Positions 43,386-52,817 are shown, counted from the first letter of the stretch. The stretch is DNA of 64,000 nt from Labilibacter marinus (GCF_001659685.2 NZ_LXYE02000001.1:62001-126000), one strand, 5' to 3'. Numbers and translations: made by a program. Notes: a model not told the origin generated them from the sequence alone.

Positions 43386-43856
43386 ATGGCAAAGTTTAGA
43401 AAGAAAAAAGGTGATGGACAAACAGCCATCAATACAGCTTCTTTGCCTGATATCGTATTTATGCTTTTATTCTTTTTTATGGTATCAACTACTATGAAAG
43501 AGGTTACAATGAAAGTTAGTATTCAGGCTCCTGAAGCAACTGAATTAGCTAAATTAGAGAAAAAGAGTTTGGTAACTTATATTTATGTAGGTGTTCCAAC
43601 TCGTCAGTATCAAGGAATGTTTGGTACAGAGCCTCGAGTTCAGTTAAATGATGCATTTGCTACAGTAGAAGATATTCAAAGTTATATTGCGCAAGAGCGT
43701 GATGCAATGAAAGAAAATGATCGTCCTAAGATGACCACTTCTATCAAAGCGGATTTTGATTGTCCAATGGGTATTATTACCGATATTAAACAGGCATTGC
43801 GTAAAGCTCAAGCGCTAAAAATTAATTATTCAGCGCGTCAAAAATCAGAATACTAG
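43386..43856 (+). CDS. exbD: ExbD/TolR-family protein (second copy)
   Basis: The 156-residue paralogue has the same plan: basic N-terminus, helix NTASLPDIVFMLLFFFMVST with conserved Asp, then a periplasmic domain (~45-150) ending with MGIITDIKQALRKAQALKIN. It starts 5 nt after the first exbD stop and is followed by a strong terminator, closing the operon. Two different ExbD subunits may form a heterodimer in the ExbB pore. Confidence 0.92.
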   Translation: MAKFRKKKGDGQTAINTASLPDIVFMLLFFFMVSTTMKEVTMKVSIQAPEATELAKLEKKSLVTYIYVGVPTRQYQGMFGTEPRVQLNDAFATVEDIQSYIAQERDAMKENDRPKMTTSIKADFDCPMGIITDIKQALRKAQALKINYSARQKSEY

Positions 43857-43877
43857 AATTAGTTAGTATACTTATAT

Positions 43878-43909
43878 AAAAAAAGGGAATCGAAAGATTC
43901 CCTTTTTTT
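43878..43909 (+). terminator. Strong terminator of the exbB-exbD operon
   Basis: A 14-bp perfect stem (43878-43891 with 43896-43909) around the tetraloop GAAA, A-run on one side and T-run on the other, so it can work in both directions. Confidence 0.88.
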
Positions 43910-43971
43910 GTTTTACATACTTATCGCAAAATGAAGCAATGACGAATTACCTGTTTTTAATAATCTCTTCA

Positions 43972-45030
43972 TTATACTACACTTGTTCCAGTGTCAGTAG
44001 TATCTGTAATTCCTGCTTCATCAAAACTAGTCATGTCATTAATCATTTTTATGGCCCCTTCAATTATGGGGTAAGCTATGGCTGCACCGGTACCTTCTCC
44101 AAGGCGTAGGTCTAAATTTAAGACAGGATCTGCCTGTAAGTATTCCATCATTAACGCATGTCCTCCTTCTTTTGAATGATGAGAATGAATAACATATTCC
44201 ATTATTGTTGGATTAATGGCTTGTGCAGCCAAGAGAGCTGAAGTAATAATAAAGCCATCATTTAAAATAAGCATTTTTAATTCGGCTGCTTGTAGCATGC
44301 CTCCTGCTATTGTAGCTATTTCTAAACCACCAAAATAAGCTAATATCTCAAATGGATCTGCAATATCTGGTTTTGTAGATACGGCTTTTTCTAATGTCGC
44401 TAATTTCTTTTTTACACCTTCCGCATTATGACCACTGCCAGGGCCAACACATTTATCTAAAGGAATATTGCAATATAAACTCATTAAAATAGAAGCAGGC
44501 GAAGTGTTTCCAATGCCCATTTCGCCAAAACCAATCACATTACACCCTTTCTCGTGTAAATTGCGCACAAGTTTAGCGCCATTTTCTATTGCCTTATTGC
44601 ACTCTTCAGTTGTCATCGCAGGCTCTTTGGCAAAATTACCACTTCCGTTTTTCACCTTGCAGTTTACAATAGAATCATAAGTGCTTAAATCATAATTTAC
44701 GCCAGCGTCAACTATAGTTGTTTCAATATTATAAAAGCTTGAAAATAGACCAATTCCTCCTCCTTGTTTAGAGAAGTTAATCATTTGTTGCCAAGTTATC
44801 TCTTGGGGATTAGGATTTACGCCCTCTTCACAAATGCCGTGATCTGCTCCTACCACTACAATATGAGGTTTTGCTAGTTTCGGACTTGTGGTTTCTTGTA
44901 TGCGACAAATTTGATAAGCAATTTTTTCTAGCTGGCCTAGTGAACCGAGAGGTTTAGTTTTATTATCTAGTTTATGTTTTATTTTTTCATTTAGTTCGTT
45001 AGATAGGGGAACTATATTGAAGTTTGTCAT
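43972..45030 (-). CDS. cobT: Nicotinate-nucleotide-dimethylbenzimidazole phosphoribosyltransferase
   Basis: The 352-residue enzyme activates the lower ligand of cobalamin by forming alpha-ribazole phosphate. Typical motifs are KTKPLGSLGQLEKIAYQI, VVVGADHGICEEGVNPNPQE, GFGEMGIGNTSPAS, GPGSGHNAEGV and the C-terminal LRLGEGTGAA, whose Glu is the likely catalytic base. I use ATG 45030 rather than ATG 45054, because the promoter-like box CATATTTG (minus, 45052-45059) overlaps the latter and the family begins near the second. With cobQ 6 kb away, it shows that cobamide completion or salvage is encoded. Confidence 0.93.
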   Translation of the reverse strand: MTNFNIVPLSNELNEKIKHKLDNKTKPLGSLGQLEKIAYQICRIQETTSPKLAKPHIVVVGADHGICEEGVNPNPQEITWQQMINFSKQGGGIGLFSSFYNIETTIVDAGVNYDLSTYDSIVNCKVKNGSGNFAKEPAMTTEECNKAIENGAKLVRNLHEKGCNVIGFGEMGIGNTSPASILMSLYCNIPLDKCVGPGSGHNAEGVKKKLATLEKAVSTKPDIADPFEILAYFGGLEIATIAGGMLQAAELKMLILNDGFIITSALLAAQAINPTIMEYVIHSHHSKEGGHALMMEYLQADPVLNLDLRLGEGTGAAIAYPIIEGAIKMINDMTSFDEAGITDTTDTGTSVV

Positions 45031-45051
45031 TATACCTGTTTTTATTTGGTA

Positions 45052-45059
45052 CAAATATG
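45052..45059 (-). promoter_or_regulatory. Candidate -7 box (CATATTTG) of cobT
   Basis: One mismatch from TAnnTTTG, 21 nt before ATG 45030. The 13-nt stretch CATATTTGTACCA here recurs exactly upstream of the hybrid kinase gene (51508-51520). Confidence 0.4.
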
Positions 45060-45157
45060 ACTAAAAAAGTAAAATGAATAATATAATTACAGCCTATTCT
45101 TTACTTAAGTTGCCCTCTAAATATGATTATAGCACTCATATATGATTTATTTACTTA

Positions 45158-46510
45158 TTATACCGCTCCTTGATCTAACATTGTATCCGCCACTTTAACA
45201 AATCCACCAATGTTAGCACCATCCATATAATTCACAAAACCACCTGGCTTTGTGCCATACTTAGCACATGTTTGGTGTATATGTTTCATAATCTTTTTCA
45301 ATTGAGCATCTACCTCTTTTCTTGTCCATGTAATGCGCATCGAATCTTGACTCATTTCAAAGCCAGAAACGGCTACACCTCCTGCGTTTGCAGCTTTTCC
45401 TGGGCCGTATAAAATTTGATTATCAATAAAGATATCTATAGCATCTGGAGTACATGGCATATTAGCTCCCTCTGATACGCAAATACAGCCATTCTTTATC
45501 AATTGTTCTGCTTCATCTTTATTCATTTCATTTTGTGTAGCACAAGGCAGAGCAATTTGTCCTTTTTCAGCCCAAGGACGAGCTTTTGGGTGAAAAAGAA
45601 TTTTAAATTTTTCAGCATATTCTTTTATTCTACCTCTGTGCTTGTTTTTTAAATTCATTATAAATTTAAGCTTCTTAGCATCAATACCCTCTTTGTCTAG
45701 TATATATCCATCACTATCCGACATTGTAAGGACTTTACCTCCTAATTCAATCACTTTTTCTGCGGCAAACTGAGCTACATTACCCGAACCCGAGATAAGA
45801 ACTTCCTTTCCTTTAATACTATCGCCTTTGGTTTTTAACATTTCTTCGGCGAAGTAAACGTTCCCATAACCAGTAGCTTCAGGCCTAATTAAACTTCCTC
45901 CCCAGTTAATTCCTTTTCCGGTGAGTACACCTGTAAATTCATTTTTAATCCGTTTATACTGACCAAAAAGAAAACCGATTTCTCTACCGCCAACACCAAT
46001 ATCTCCAGCAGGTATATCTGTGTTTTGACCAATGTGTCGATATAGTTCAGTCATAAAGCTTTGGCAAAACCTCATAACCTCATTTTCTGATTTGCCTTTA
46101 GGGTCAAAGTCAGAACCACCTTTACCACCACCTAGAGGTAAAGTGGTTAAGCTATTTTTAAACACTTGTTCAAAAGCTAAAAATTTTAAAATCCCCAAGT
46201 TAACACTAGGGTGAAAACGAAGGCCTCCCTTATAAGGGCCGATGGCACTGTTCATTTCTATGCGAAAGCCACGATTAATAACAATTTTACCCACATCATT
46301 TAACCAAGGAACTCTGAATATGATAATTCTTTCAGGTTCTATTATTCTATCGATAATGCCACTGTTTATATAATGAGGATTTTCTTCCAGATAATCACTG
46401 ATTGAAGTGAGTACTTCTAAAACGGCCTGGTGGAATTCAGGTTGTGCAGGGTTCTTTTCTATTAAGCGAGCCATGAAATGCTCAACGTAATTATTGGGTG
46501 AAGATTTCAT
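45158..46510 (-). CDS. Glutamate dehydrogenase, hexameric type (second paralogue)
   Basis: The 450-residue protein aligns throughout with the enzyme at 38 kb: GPYKGGLRFHPSVN, PLGGGKGGSDFDPKGKS with the catalytic Lys, PAGDIGVGGREIGFL and ALPCATQNEM. The Rossmann motif is SGSGNVAQF, followed by TMSDSDGYI, with an acidic residue where the other copy has Gly-Pro. The divergence is large enough to rule out a recent duplication. Two such enzymes in Bacteroidota often differ in coenzyme (NADPH or NADH) and in response to ammonia; which is which cannot be settled by eye. Confidence 0.94.
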   Translation of the reverse strand: MKSSPNNYVEHFMARLIEKNPAQPEFHQAVLEVLTSISDYLEENPHYINSGIIDRIIEPERIIIFRVPWLNDVGKIVINRGFRIEMNSAIGPYKGGLRFHPSVNLGILKFLAFEQVFKNSLTTLPLGGGKGGSDFDPKGKSENEVMRFCQSFMTELYRHIGQNTDIPAGDIGVGGREIGFLFGQYKRIKNEFTGVLTGKGINWGGSLIRPEATGYGNVYFAEEMLKTKGDSIKGKEVLISGSGNVAQFAAEKVIELGGKVLTMSDSDGYILDKEGIDAKKLKFIMNLKNKHRGRIKEYAEKFKILFHPKARPWAEKGQIALPCATQNEMNKDEAEQLIKNGCICVSEGANMPCTPDAIDIFIDNQILYGPGKAANAGGVAVSGFEMSQDSMRITWTRKEVDAQLKKIMKHIHQTCAKYGTKPGGFVNYMDGANIGGFVKVADTMLDQGAV

Positions 46511-46724
46511 AATGCGTGATTTAGGAATTAAAACATTGCTGTAATAAAAGTTAAGAATTTATCTTCAATCTAACCTAGTAATTGTAGGTTAATGTGTTTA
46601 AAGTAAATGTATAATTGATGTAAGTATAAAAGTGGTTTATGTAAGGTGTTATTTGTCAATATTTGAATCTAATATTTAAGTAACTTTACATTATAGGTGT
46701 GATAAGAATGATTTAATTTGTTTT

Positions 46725-49673
46725 ATGATGGACTTCTCAAATATATTTACGCAAACAGCATTTGATAAATTAATGCAAAAGCGGATACAATCTATCTTAT
46801 TAATTTCGAGTAGTTACGATGCATTTTTACTAGAGGAAGATGGAAGGATTGAAGAGCAAATATTTAACGAATATGTGGCATTAAATCTTAGGTATCCGCC
46901 ACGTTTTATACAAGTGACCACAGCTGAAGAGGCTTTGTCGATATTGCAATCAGAGCCCATAGATTTAATTATTTCAATGCTCAGTGTAGGAGGGATGGAT
47001 CCATTCAACTTATCGAAGAATGTAAAACTGGAATTCCCTAACATACCAATTGTTGTATTAACACCTTTTTCTAGAGAGGTGAGTTTAAAGTTAAGTAGTG
47101 AAGATACTAGTGCTATTGATTATGTGTTCTGTTGGTTAGGTAATGCAGATATTCTTGTGGCAATTATAAAATTGATTGAGGATGAGATGAATGCCGAACA
47201 TGATATTTTAGCGGTGGGTGTTCAATGTATTATTTTGGTGGAAGATTCAATTCGTTATTATTCGAGTTATTTACCTATTATTTATCGTATAGTTTTTAAC
47301 CAGAGTAAAAAGTTTATGAAGGAAGGGCTGAACGAGCACCAGAAGATGATGCGTATGCGTGGCCGACCGAAAATATTACTAGCCAGAAATTACGAAGAGG
47401 CTTTGGATATTTATCAGAAATACAAGGCCAATGCCTTGGGGGTTATTTCAGATGTGTCTTTTAATAGAGGCGATGTAAAGGATAATAATGCTGGGATAGA
47501 ATTGGCGCAGACGGTTAAAAAGGATGATAAGTATATGCCTTTTCTATTGCAATCGTCAGACATAAATGTGGCGCAAACAGCCAAAGAAATACGGGTAGGT
47601 TTTTTATATAAATATTCAAAAAGCCTTTTACAGGAGCTGAAACAATTCTTAAAGGTGAATCTGGCTTTTGGCGACTTTATTTTTATTGACCCGAAAACAA
47701 CTAAAGAGGTAGGAAGAGTAAGCGACTTGAAAGAGCTGCAAGAAAAGTTGTTTGAATTACCTGATGATTCTTTACGATACCATTTTCAACGCGACCATGT
47801 TTCAAAGTGGCTTAAAGCTAGAGCTCTGTTTCCTATAGCAGATGTGTTGAAGAATTTACGTGTTGAGGATTTTAAGAGTTTAGATGCCTCCAAGCATTTT
47901 TTGCATAGTACGATTGTAAATTTCAGGATTTCAAAAAATAAAGGAGTGATAGCTACTTTTGAACCTAGTAGGTATGATAAATTCGTGAAATTTGCACGGC
48001 TAGGAGAAGGATCTATTGGTGGTAAGGCACGGGGGCTAGCTTTTTTAAATACTATTATAAATAAAAACGCTGATCAGCTTAACTTTGAAGGCGTAGAGGT
48101 GACTATTCCAAGAACAGTGGTTATTGGGACCGATATCTTTGAGCTTTTTATGGAGTCTAACAATTTGTATGAAATAGCTTTGTCTGAAGCATCTGATGAA
48201 GAAATTTTAGATCGTTTTGTTAAAGCGAAACTCCCGCATCGTTCCAATCATTATTTAAGACAATTTATATCCGTTATCAGTAACCCGATTGCCATAAGGT
48301 CGTCAAGCGTTTTGGAGGATAGCCATTATCAGCCATTTGCAGGTGTCTATTCTACTTATATGGTTTCTAACACTGATGATGTAGAGGTGGTTATGAAACA
48401 AATTGGAGATGCTGTTAAGTGCGTTTATGCATCGGTATATTATAAATCGAGCAAGGCATATATGCAGGCCACCATGAATATCATTGACGAAGAAAGAATG
48501 GGTATTGTTCTTCAAGAAGTGGTAGGTCAGCAGCATGGTAATAAATTTTACCCAACCATTTCGGGAGTAGCACGTTCGGTAAATTTTTATCCTATAGCAC
48601 CAGAAAAAGCTGAAGATGGAATTGTAAATGTGGCACTTGGCTTGGGGAAACAAATTGTAGATGGCGGTGTGTCATTGCGCTTTTCTCCTAGCTATCCGCA
48701 AAAGGCATTACAGTTATCTACCCCTGAAATGACGATTAAGGATACCCAGAAAAAGTTTTTTGCCTTAGATATGGATAACGAAAATTTTGTACCTAATGTG
48801 AATGATGCAATAAACCTTTTAAAACTGGATATAAAGGCTGCAAAAGAAGATGGATCCTTAAGATGGTTGGGGTCTGTTTATGATTATCAAAATCAAATAA
48901 TTCGTGATGGAATTATGGCTAAAGGATTGCCCTTAGTTACCTTCTCCAATATTTTAAAACATGATGTTTTTCCATTGGCTCAGGTGGTTAAAAAAGTGAT
49001 GGAAATAGGTCAGAATGAGATGAACCAACCAGTGGAGGTAGAGTTTGCTGTTGATCTTCAAAATCCAGATGGTAATCCAATCTTTTACCCTTTACAGATC
49101 AGGCCCATTGTTGAGGGAGAGGAAAACTTGAAGGATAACTTAGAAGAACTAATTCCTGAGGAGCAAATGGTTTATTCCAAATCATCTTTAGGTAATGGCA
49201 TAATTGATGATATATATGACCTTGTATTGGTTAAATCAAAAGATTTTTCTCCTGCAAATATGATTAAAATGGTTCCTAATATTGAAAAAGTTAACGATGC
49301 TTTGCTGGCCGAGGATAGGAACTATATTTTGATAGGTCCAGGCAGATGGGGGTCTCAAGATCCTTGGTTAGGTATTCCTGTTAAGTGGCCTCAAATATCG
49401 GGAGCAAGGCTTATTGTAGAAACAGCTTTAGATGGTTTTTGCATGGATCCAAGCCAAGGCACCCATTTCTTTCAGAATTTAACATCTTTACGCGTAGGTT
49501 ACATGACAGTTAATCCTGTAACAGGAAATGGTTATTATAACGAGAACTATCTATTGTCTCAAGAAATTATATACGAAGATGAATGGATTTTACATGTCAG
49601 ATTTAAACACCCAGCAGTAATAAAGCTGGATGGCAAAAACGGTATCGGAGCGGTTGGTATTCCAGAAAACTAA
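46725..49673 (+). CDS. Receiver-receiver-PEP/pyruvate-binding fusion protein
   Basis: The 982-residue cytoplasmic protein contains two receiver-like domains and a PPDK/PEP-synthase ATP-grasp domain. In the first receiver (~22-150) the phospho-acceptor position reads LIISM85LSVGG, so Asp is lost; the second (~165-310) keeps Asp243 (VISDVSF) and a Lys in LYKYS. A linker (~315-425) follows. PPDK_N motifs begin at ~427: GEGSIGGKARGLAFL, AIRSSSVLEDSHYQPFAGVY and FYPLQIRPIV. The swivelling phospho-His domain (TSHAA) and the TIM barrel of true PEP synthase are missing; instead there is an unknown ~170-residue C-terminus with LIGPGRWGSQDPW. A signalling or regulated phosphotransfer role is likely. 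It ends 4 nt inside the convergent kinase gene. Confidence 0.85.
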   Translation: MMDFSNIFTQTAFDKLMQKRIQSILLISSSYDAFLLEEDGRIEEQIFNEYVALNLRYPPRFIQVTTAEEALSILQSEPIDLIISMLSVGGMDPFNLSKNVKLEFPNIPIVVLTPFSREVSLKLSSEDTSAIDYVFCWLGNADILVAIIKLIEDEMNAEHDILAVGVQCIILVEDSIRYYSSYLPIIYRIVFNQSKKFMKEGLNEHQKMMRMRGRPKILLARNYEEALDIYQKYKANALGVISDVSFNRGDVKDNNAGIELAQTVKKDDKYMPFLLQSSDINVAQTAKEIRVGFLYKYSKSLLQELKQFLKVNLAFGDFIFIDPKTTKEVGRVSDLKELQEKLFELPDDSLRYHFQRDHVSKWLKARALFPIADVLKNLRVEDFKSLDASKHFLHSTIVNFRISKNKGVIATFEPSRYDKFVKFARLGEGSIGGKARGLAFLNTIINKNADQLNFEGVEVTIPRTVVIGTDIFELFMESNNLYEIALSEASDEEILDRFVKAKLPHRSNHYLRQFISVISNPIAIRSSSVLEDSHYQPFAGVYSTYMVSNTDDVEVVMKQIGDAVKCVYASVYYKSSKAYMQATMNIIDEERMGIVLQEVVGQQHGNKFYPTISGVARSVNFYPIAPEKAEDGIVNVALGLGKQIVDGGVSLRFSPSYPQKALQLSTPEMTIKDTQKKFFALDMDNENFVPNVNDAINLLKLDIKAAKEDGSLRWLGSVYDYQNQIIRDGIMAKGLPLVTFSNILKHDVFPLAQVVKKVMEIGQNEMNQPVEVEFAVDLQNPDGNPIFYPLQIRPIVEGEENLKDNLEELIPEEQMVYSKSSLGNGIIDDIYDLVLVKSKDFSPANMIKMVPNIEKVNDALLAEDRNYILIGPGRWGSQDPWLGIPVKWPQISGARLIVETALDGFCMDPSQGTHFFQNLTSLRVGYMTVNPVTGNGYYNENYLLSQEIIYEDEWILHVRFKHPAVIKLDGKNGIGAVGIPEN

Positions 49674-51415
49674 CTTAAGTGATGTTTAATTTTTCCAATT
49701 AAATCTTCAGGCTGAAATGGTTTACTGATATAATCATCCATACCACTGGCCATACAACGTTCTTTATCTTCAGGAAATGCGTTAGCTGTTACGGCAATAA
49801 TTGGTGTATGCGTATTGGTACTTTTCTCAATTTCTCTAATTTTTTGAGTTGCCTTAAAGCCATCCATAATTGGCATTTGAACATCCATCAAGATCAAATC
49901 GTATTTAGCTTTTCCAAATTTATCAAGTGCCTCTTTTCCATTGTAAGCAACCTCAATTTTTCTCACTTCGTTTTTAATATATAAAATAATGATTTGCTGG
50001 TTGCTAAAGTTGTCTTCAACCAATAATATATTAGCATCCTTCATGTCAACAGAAGGTTTATAAAACGACTCGCTAATTGGTGATTTTTCACGAATATTCT
50101 GAACAGAGAAACTTTCGGTATTCTCCATAAAGGTTATTCCAAATTCAAATGTAGTTTCATCTCTACCTATATTAATAGATAATGAATGATTGTCCTGCTC
50201 AATTAATTTTTGAGTTAACCCCAGCTCTAGAAATTGTATATATTTTGATGTGTTAAGTCTTATGATATCATTGTTATATAAAGACTCTTCGGATTTATAT
50301 TCTTTGGGGAATGGGATTTTGCCGTAACTCGTTAATTTAAATAAAAGTTCAATTGTACCAGGCATATTATTAGCTCTGGATACTTCAATATTAATTTGCT
50401 TAGTTTCCGAAATATTATACTTAGCTATGCTATTTAAAATATTCAGGAATACTTGCTTCGTTTTTATAGCATTTCCTGTCATGGTAGACGGAATATCAGC
50501 AGAGAATGAAAGGCTAAACTTCTGTTTGCTATTATTCTCTGAGAATAAACGGATTGTATTGTTTAAAGTAGAATATAGGTTGAAGCTAATTTTTTCCTCT
50601 TGAATTGGATTTAACCCCATTTTCTGGTTAGAAACCATATTAGAAACTACACTCACCAAATTATTTGCAGAAGCGTGTATCGTGTTGATGTAATCACGTT
50701 GATCGTCCGTCAGATTAGTTTTGCCCAATATGTCTAATATACCAGTGATATTACTAAGCGGCGTTCTAATTTGTCTTGATAAGTTAGAAATCTCTTCCTC
50801 TTGCGATGATTTACTATTTTGGGAGTTAATCATGGCTCTTTCTTTTGTAAGCATTACCTCTGCAAAAATAAATTTAAGTGCATAAGCAAGAATAAAAGAG
50901 AAGATAAAGTAAATTGAGATCAGTATTTGTAAATTAAAAGTATATGATTGGGCATTAGGAATGATATCGCTTAGTAGCAGGAAATCAAGTAGTATAAAAA
51001 AGAATACCCCCACGGAATACCAAGTTCCTTTTTGTCTTCCTAATAGGTTAATTGCAATAAAAGGAAAACTGCCTAGCCAAATAATATTAACACCGGTAGA
51101 TCCGCCAAATACAATGAAAAAAACAAAAGTTATTAATACAAATGAAAATAGTATCTCTTTGTAGTATTTAGCGTTTGACCTTCTTCCAGTGTATAAATAA
51201 TTAAATGCAAAAAGTACACTAAAAAACAATAAAGGTCCTGCAAAAAATAAATTTTCTTCAAGCAAAGAAACAATACCTTCAACAAAGACGATTACAAATA
51301 AAAAGAAGTTTAAGACATTAGTTAATAGTAATGTAGTTTTTGTTTCAACTTCAAGTTTTTCATCTTGGTCAAAGGCAAAAAGTAATATCAATTTATTAAT
51401 AAACTTCATATTCAA
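49670..51415 (-). CDS. Hybrid histidine kinase-like protein with degenerate kinase core and intact receiver
   Basis: The 581-residue protein has about six membrane helices (~28-185), a HisKA-like region, a HATPase-like region and a C-terminal receiver (~460-581). The H-box reads NLSRQIRTPLSNITG: the His of the usual SHEIRTPL is Arg214. The ATPase region keeps an N-box-like NILNSIAKYN but lacks recognisable DxGxG and GxGL boxes. The receiver is complete: VEDN, acceptor Asp511 in LILMDVQMP, and Lys in YISKPF. It therefore cannot autophosphorylate in the normal way and probably receives phosphate from, or scaffolds, another kinase. It converges on the receiver/PEP-binding fusion gene, overlapping by 4 nt. 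Confidence 0.85.
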   Translation of the reverse strand: MNMKFINKLILLFAFDQDEKLEVETKTTLLLTNVLNFFLFVIVFVEGIVSLLEENLFFAGPLLFFSVLFAFNYLYTGRRSNAKYYKEILFSFVLITFVFFIVFGGSTGVNIIWLGSFPFIAINLLGRQKGTWYSVGVFFFILLDFLLLSDIIPNAQSYTFNLQILISIYFIFSFILAYALKFIFAEVMLTKERAMINSQNSKSSQEEEISNLSRQIRTPLSNITGILDILGKTNLTDDQRDYINTIHASANNLVSVVSNMVSNQKMGLNPIQEEKISFNLYSTLNNTIRLFSENNSKQKFSLSFSADIPSTMTGNAIKTKQVFLNILNSIAKYNISETKQINIEVSRANNMPGTIELLFKLTSYGKIPFPKEYKSEESLYNNDIIRLNTSKYIQFLELGLTQKLIEQDNHSLSINIGRDETTFEFGITFMENTESFSVQNIREKSPISESFYKPSVDMKDANILLVEDNFSNQQIIILYIKNEVRKIEVAYNGKEALDKFGKAKYDLILMDVQMPIMDGFKATQKIREIEKSTNTHTPIIAVTANAFPEDKERCMASGMDDYISKPFQPEDLIGKIKHHLS

Positions 51416-51512
51416 TTATGCTAGTATTCTATATTATAGTATAAGACTTTTTCCAAAGCTTTATATTTTTTATGTATAAAGCTACTCATCGTTGTTTGTC
51501 TTAGTTCTGGTA

Positions 51513-51520
51513 CAAATATG
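51513..51520 (-). promoter_or_regulatory. Candidate -7 box (CATATTTG) of the hybrid kinase gene
   Basis: One mismatch from TAnnTTTG, about 98 nt before the ATG, in a 13-nt block identical to the one before cobT. Confidence 0.35.
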
Positions 51521-51721
51521 GCATTAAAATGATAAAATACGATTGAAAATTTAAAAGTATTATAAATTTATGATAAAAACGTATTGAATTATTTTCAATT
51601 ATAATTACGTTACATTAAGTAATTGATTAAAAGCAAAAAATGTAAACTGTAATGTCAGAATAGTGTATTCGTTTTCTTATCTTGTTGTAACAATAATCAG
51701 GAATTCTCGTTATCTAAAAAG

Positions 51722-51751
51722 TTTGTAATACACTCTAATTATATAACTTTA
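51722..51751 (+). promoter_or_regulatory. Candidate promoter of the secreted protein gene
   Basis: TTTG (51722-51725), 18 bp, then TAACTTTA (51744-51751), one mismatch from TAnnTTTG. The ATG follows after about 90 nt. Apart from this and the opposing box, the 426-bp spacer 51416-51841 is plain AT-rich DNA with no gene seen. Confidence 0.45.
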
Positions 51752-51841
51752 ATTAGGGTGATTTGTTTAATAGTCTAATTTTCAATTAAGGACTGTAATA
51801 TATGGTTCTTTATTATTTAAGTATAACAATCAACTGACAAT

Positions 51842-52690
51842 ATGAAAAAGGTAGTTTTAAATTTATTATTATTAATGATGGTAACAGCTGTAAGTGCTGA
51901 AAAAAGTTTGCCATCAGCTCAGGATTATAAGGATTTTTTAAATACGAAAACCTATGTCGTATTAGATGAAAATCCCATGTCCGATTTCAATTTTATGATT
52001 AAAAAAGTGATGCCTCGTATATGGGAATTAACAGAGTATGAGGTAATATCACATGCCGAGTTTGATGAAAAGAGACGTGATCCTTCTTATTCATTTATTG
52101 TAACATCAACGGTTACTTTTGATAAGGATAAAACAAAAGCTAGGTATACTTTTGTGAGTTTGTTAATGGGTAAGGACGTTTATTCTATTACCGACATGCC
52201 TGATTTATGTTCTATACCTCTTTCCTATTTACGAGTTGAGGACGACAGTTATGCATATAAGATGGAAGGTTTTATTCGATTTATTCAAGATCATGTAAAA
52301 CTTGTCAACCAAAATCCTAAAATGATTAGTCCTAATATGTTTAAGTATTATAATAAAAACATTAAAGGATTGAGTAATAAAAAACTATACGTTGTTAAAG
52401 AGGATTTAGCACCTGATGCGAATACTATTGCAAAAATTCATAAATATTATCCGTATACTGTAGAAATTGTTACGCAAGAAGAGATAGCGAAAGCGATAAA
52501 AGATAAGGATCCTGATGTTGTGTTTTTGCACAAGGTAGGGCCTGAAGGAACAAGGTATAAAGCTAGATGTTATAAGATTATAATTGGTGCGGCCGATTCT
52601 CAGTTTTATTATTTCGATTGGCATATGGTGAGTGTGAAAAATAGAGATGGTCTTTTACAAAAAGACTTTAAAGCCATGGGGAAAGAATAG
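51842..52690 (+). CDS. Secreted protein of unknown function
   Basis: The 282-residue product has a clear signal peptide (MKKVVLNLLLLMMVTAVSAE). I do not recognise a domain. Visible features are a mixed alpha/beta composition, a segment LTEYEVISHAEFDEKRRDPSY, a repeat-like second half in which TVEIVTQEEIAKAIKDKDPD echoes that segment, and a basic C-terminus. The two echoing segments (each with a V-I/V-x-x-E/A-E-I/F helix followed by R/K-D-P) suggest an internally duplicated fold. It is followed by a strong terminator and stands alone. Periplasmic or surface location is likely. Confidence 0.75.
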   Translation: MKKVVLNLLLLMMVTAVSAEKSLPSAQDYKDFLNTKTYVVLDENPMSDFNFMIKKVMPRIWELTEYEVISHAEFDEKRRDPSYSFIVTSTVTFDKDKTKARYTFVSLLMGKDVYSITDMPDLCSIPLSYLRVEDDSYAYKMEGFIRFIQDHVKLVNQNPKMISPNMFKYYNKNIKGLSNKKLYVVKEDLAPDANTIAKIHKYYPYTVEIVTQEEIAKAIKDKDPDVVFLHKVGPEGTRYKARCYKIIIGAADSQFYYFDWHMVSVKNRDGLLQKDFKAMGKE

Positions 52691-52709
52691 ATTTAAACTA
52701 AATATTTCG

Positions 52710-52742
52710 AACCCTGCTAATTAGTTTTAGCAGGGTTTTTTT
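52710..52742 (+). terminator. Terminator after the secreted protein gene
   Basis: An 11-bp stem (52710-52720 with 52727-52737) is followed by a T-run to 52742. Confidence 0.85.
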
Positions 52743-52773
52743 GTGCTTGTTTTTTATACACCGTAATTTATAA

Positions 52774-52781
52774 TAAATTTG
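52774..52781 (+). promoter_or_regulatory. -7 promoter box (TAAATTTG) of ettA
   Basis: Exact TAnnTTTG match 36 nt before the ettA ATG; a TTG lies 24 bp upstream of the box, a little farther than usual. Confidence 0.58.
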
Positions 52782-52817
52782 CGCATCAAAAATAAATAAC
52801 AACATATTAAAGCAGTT

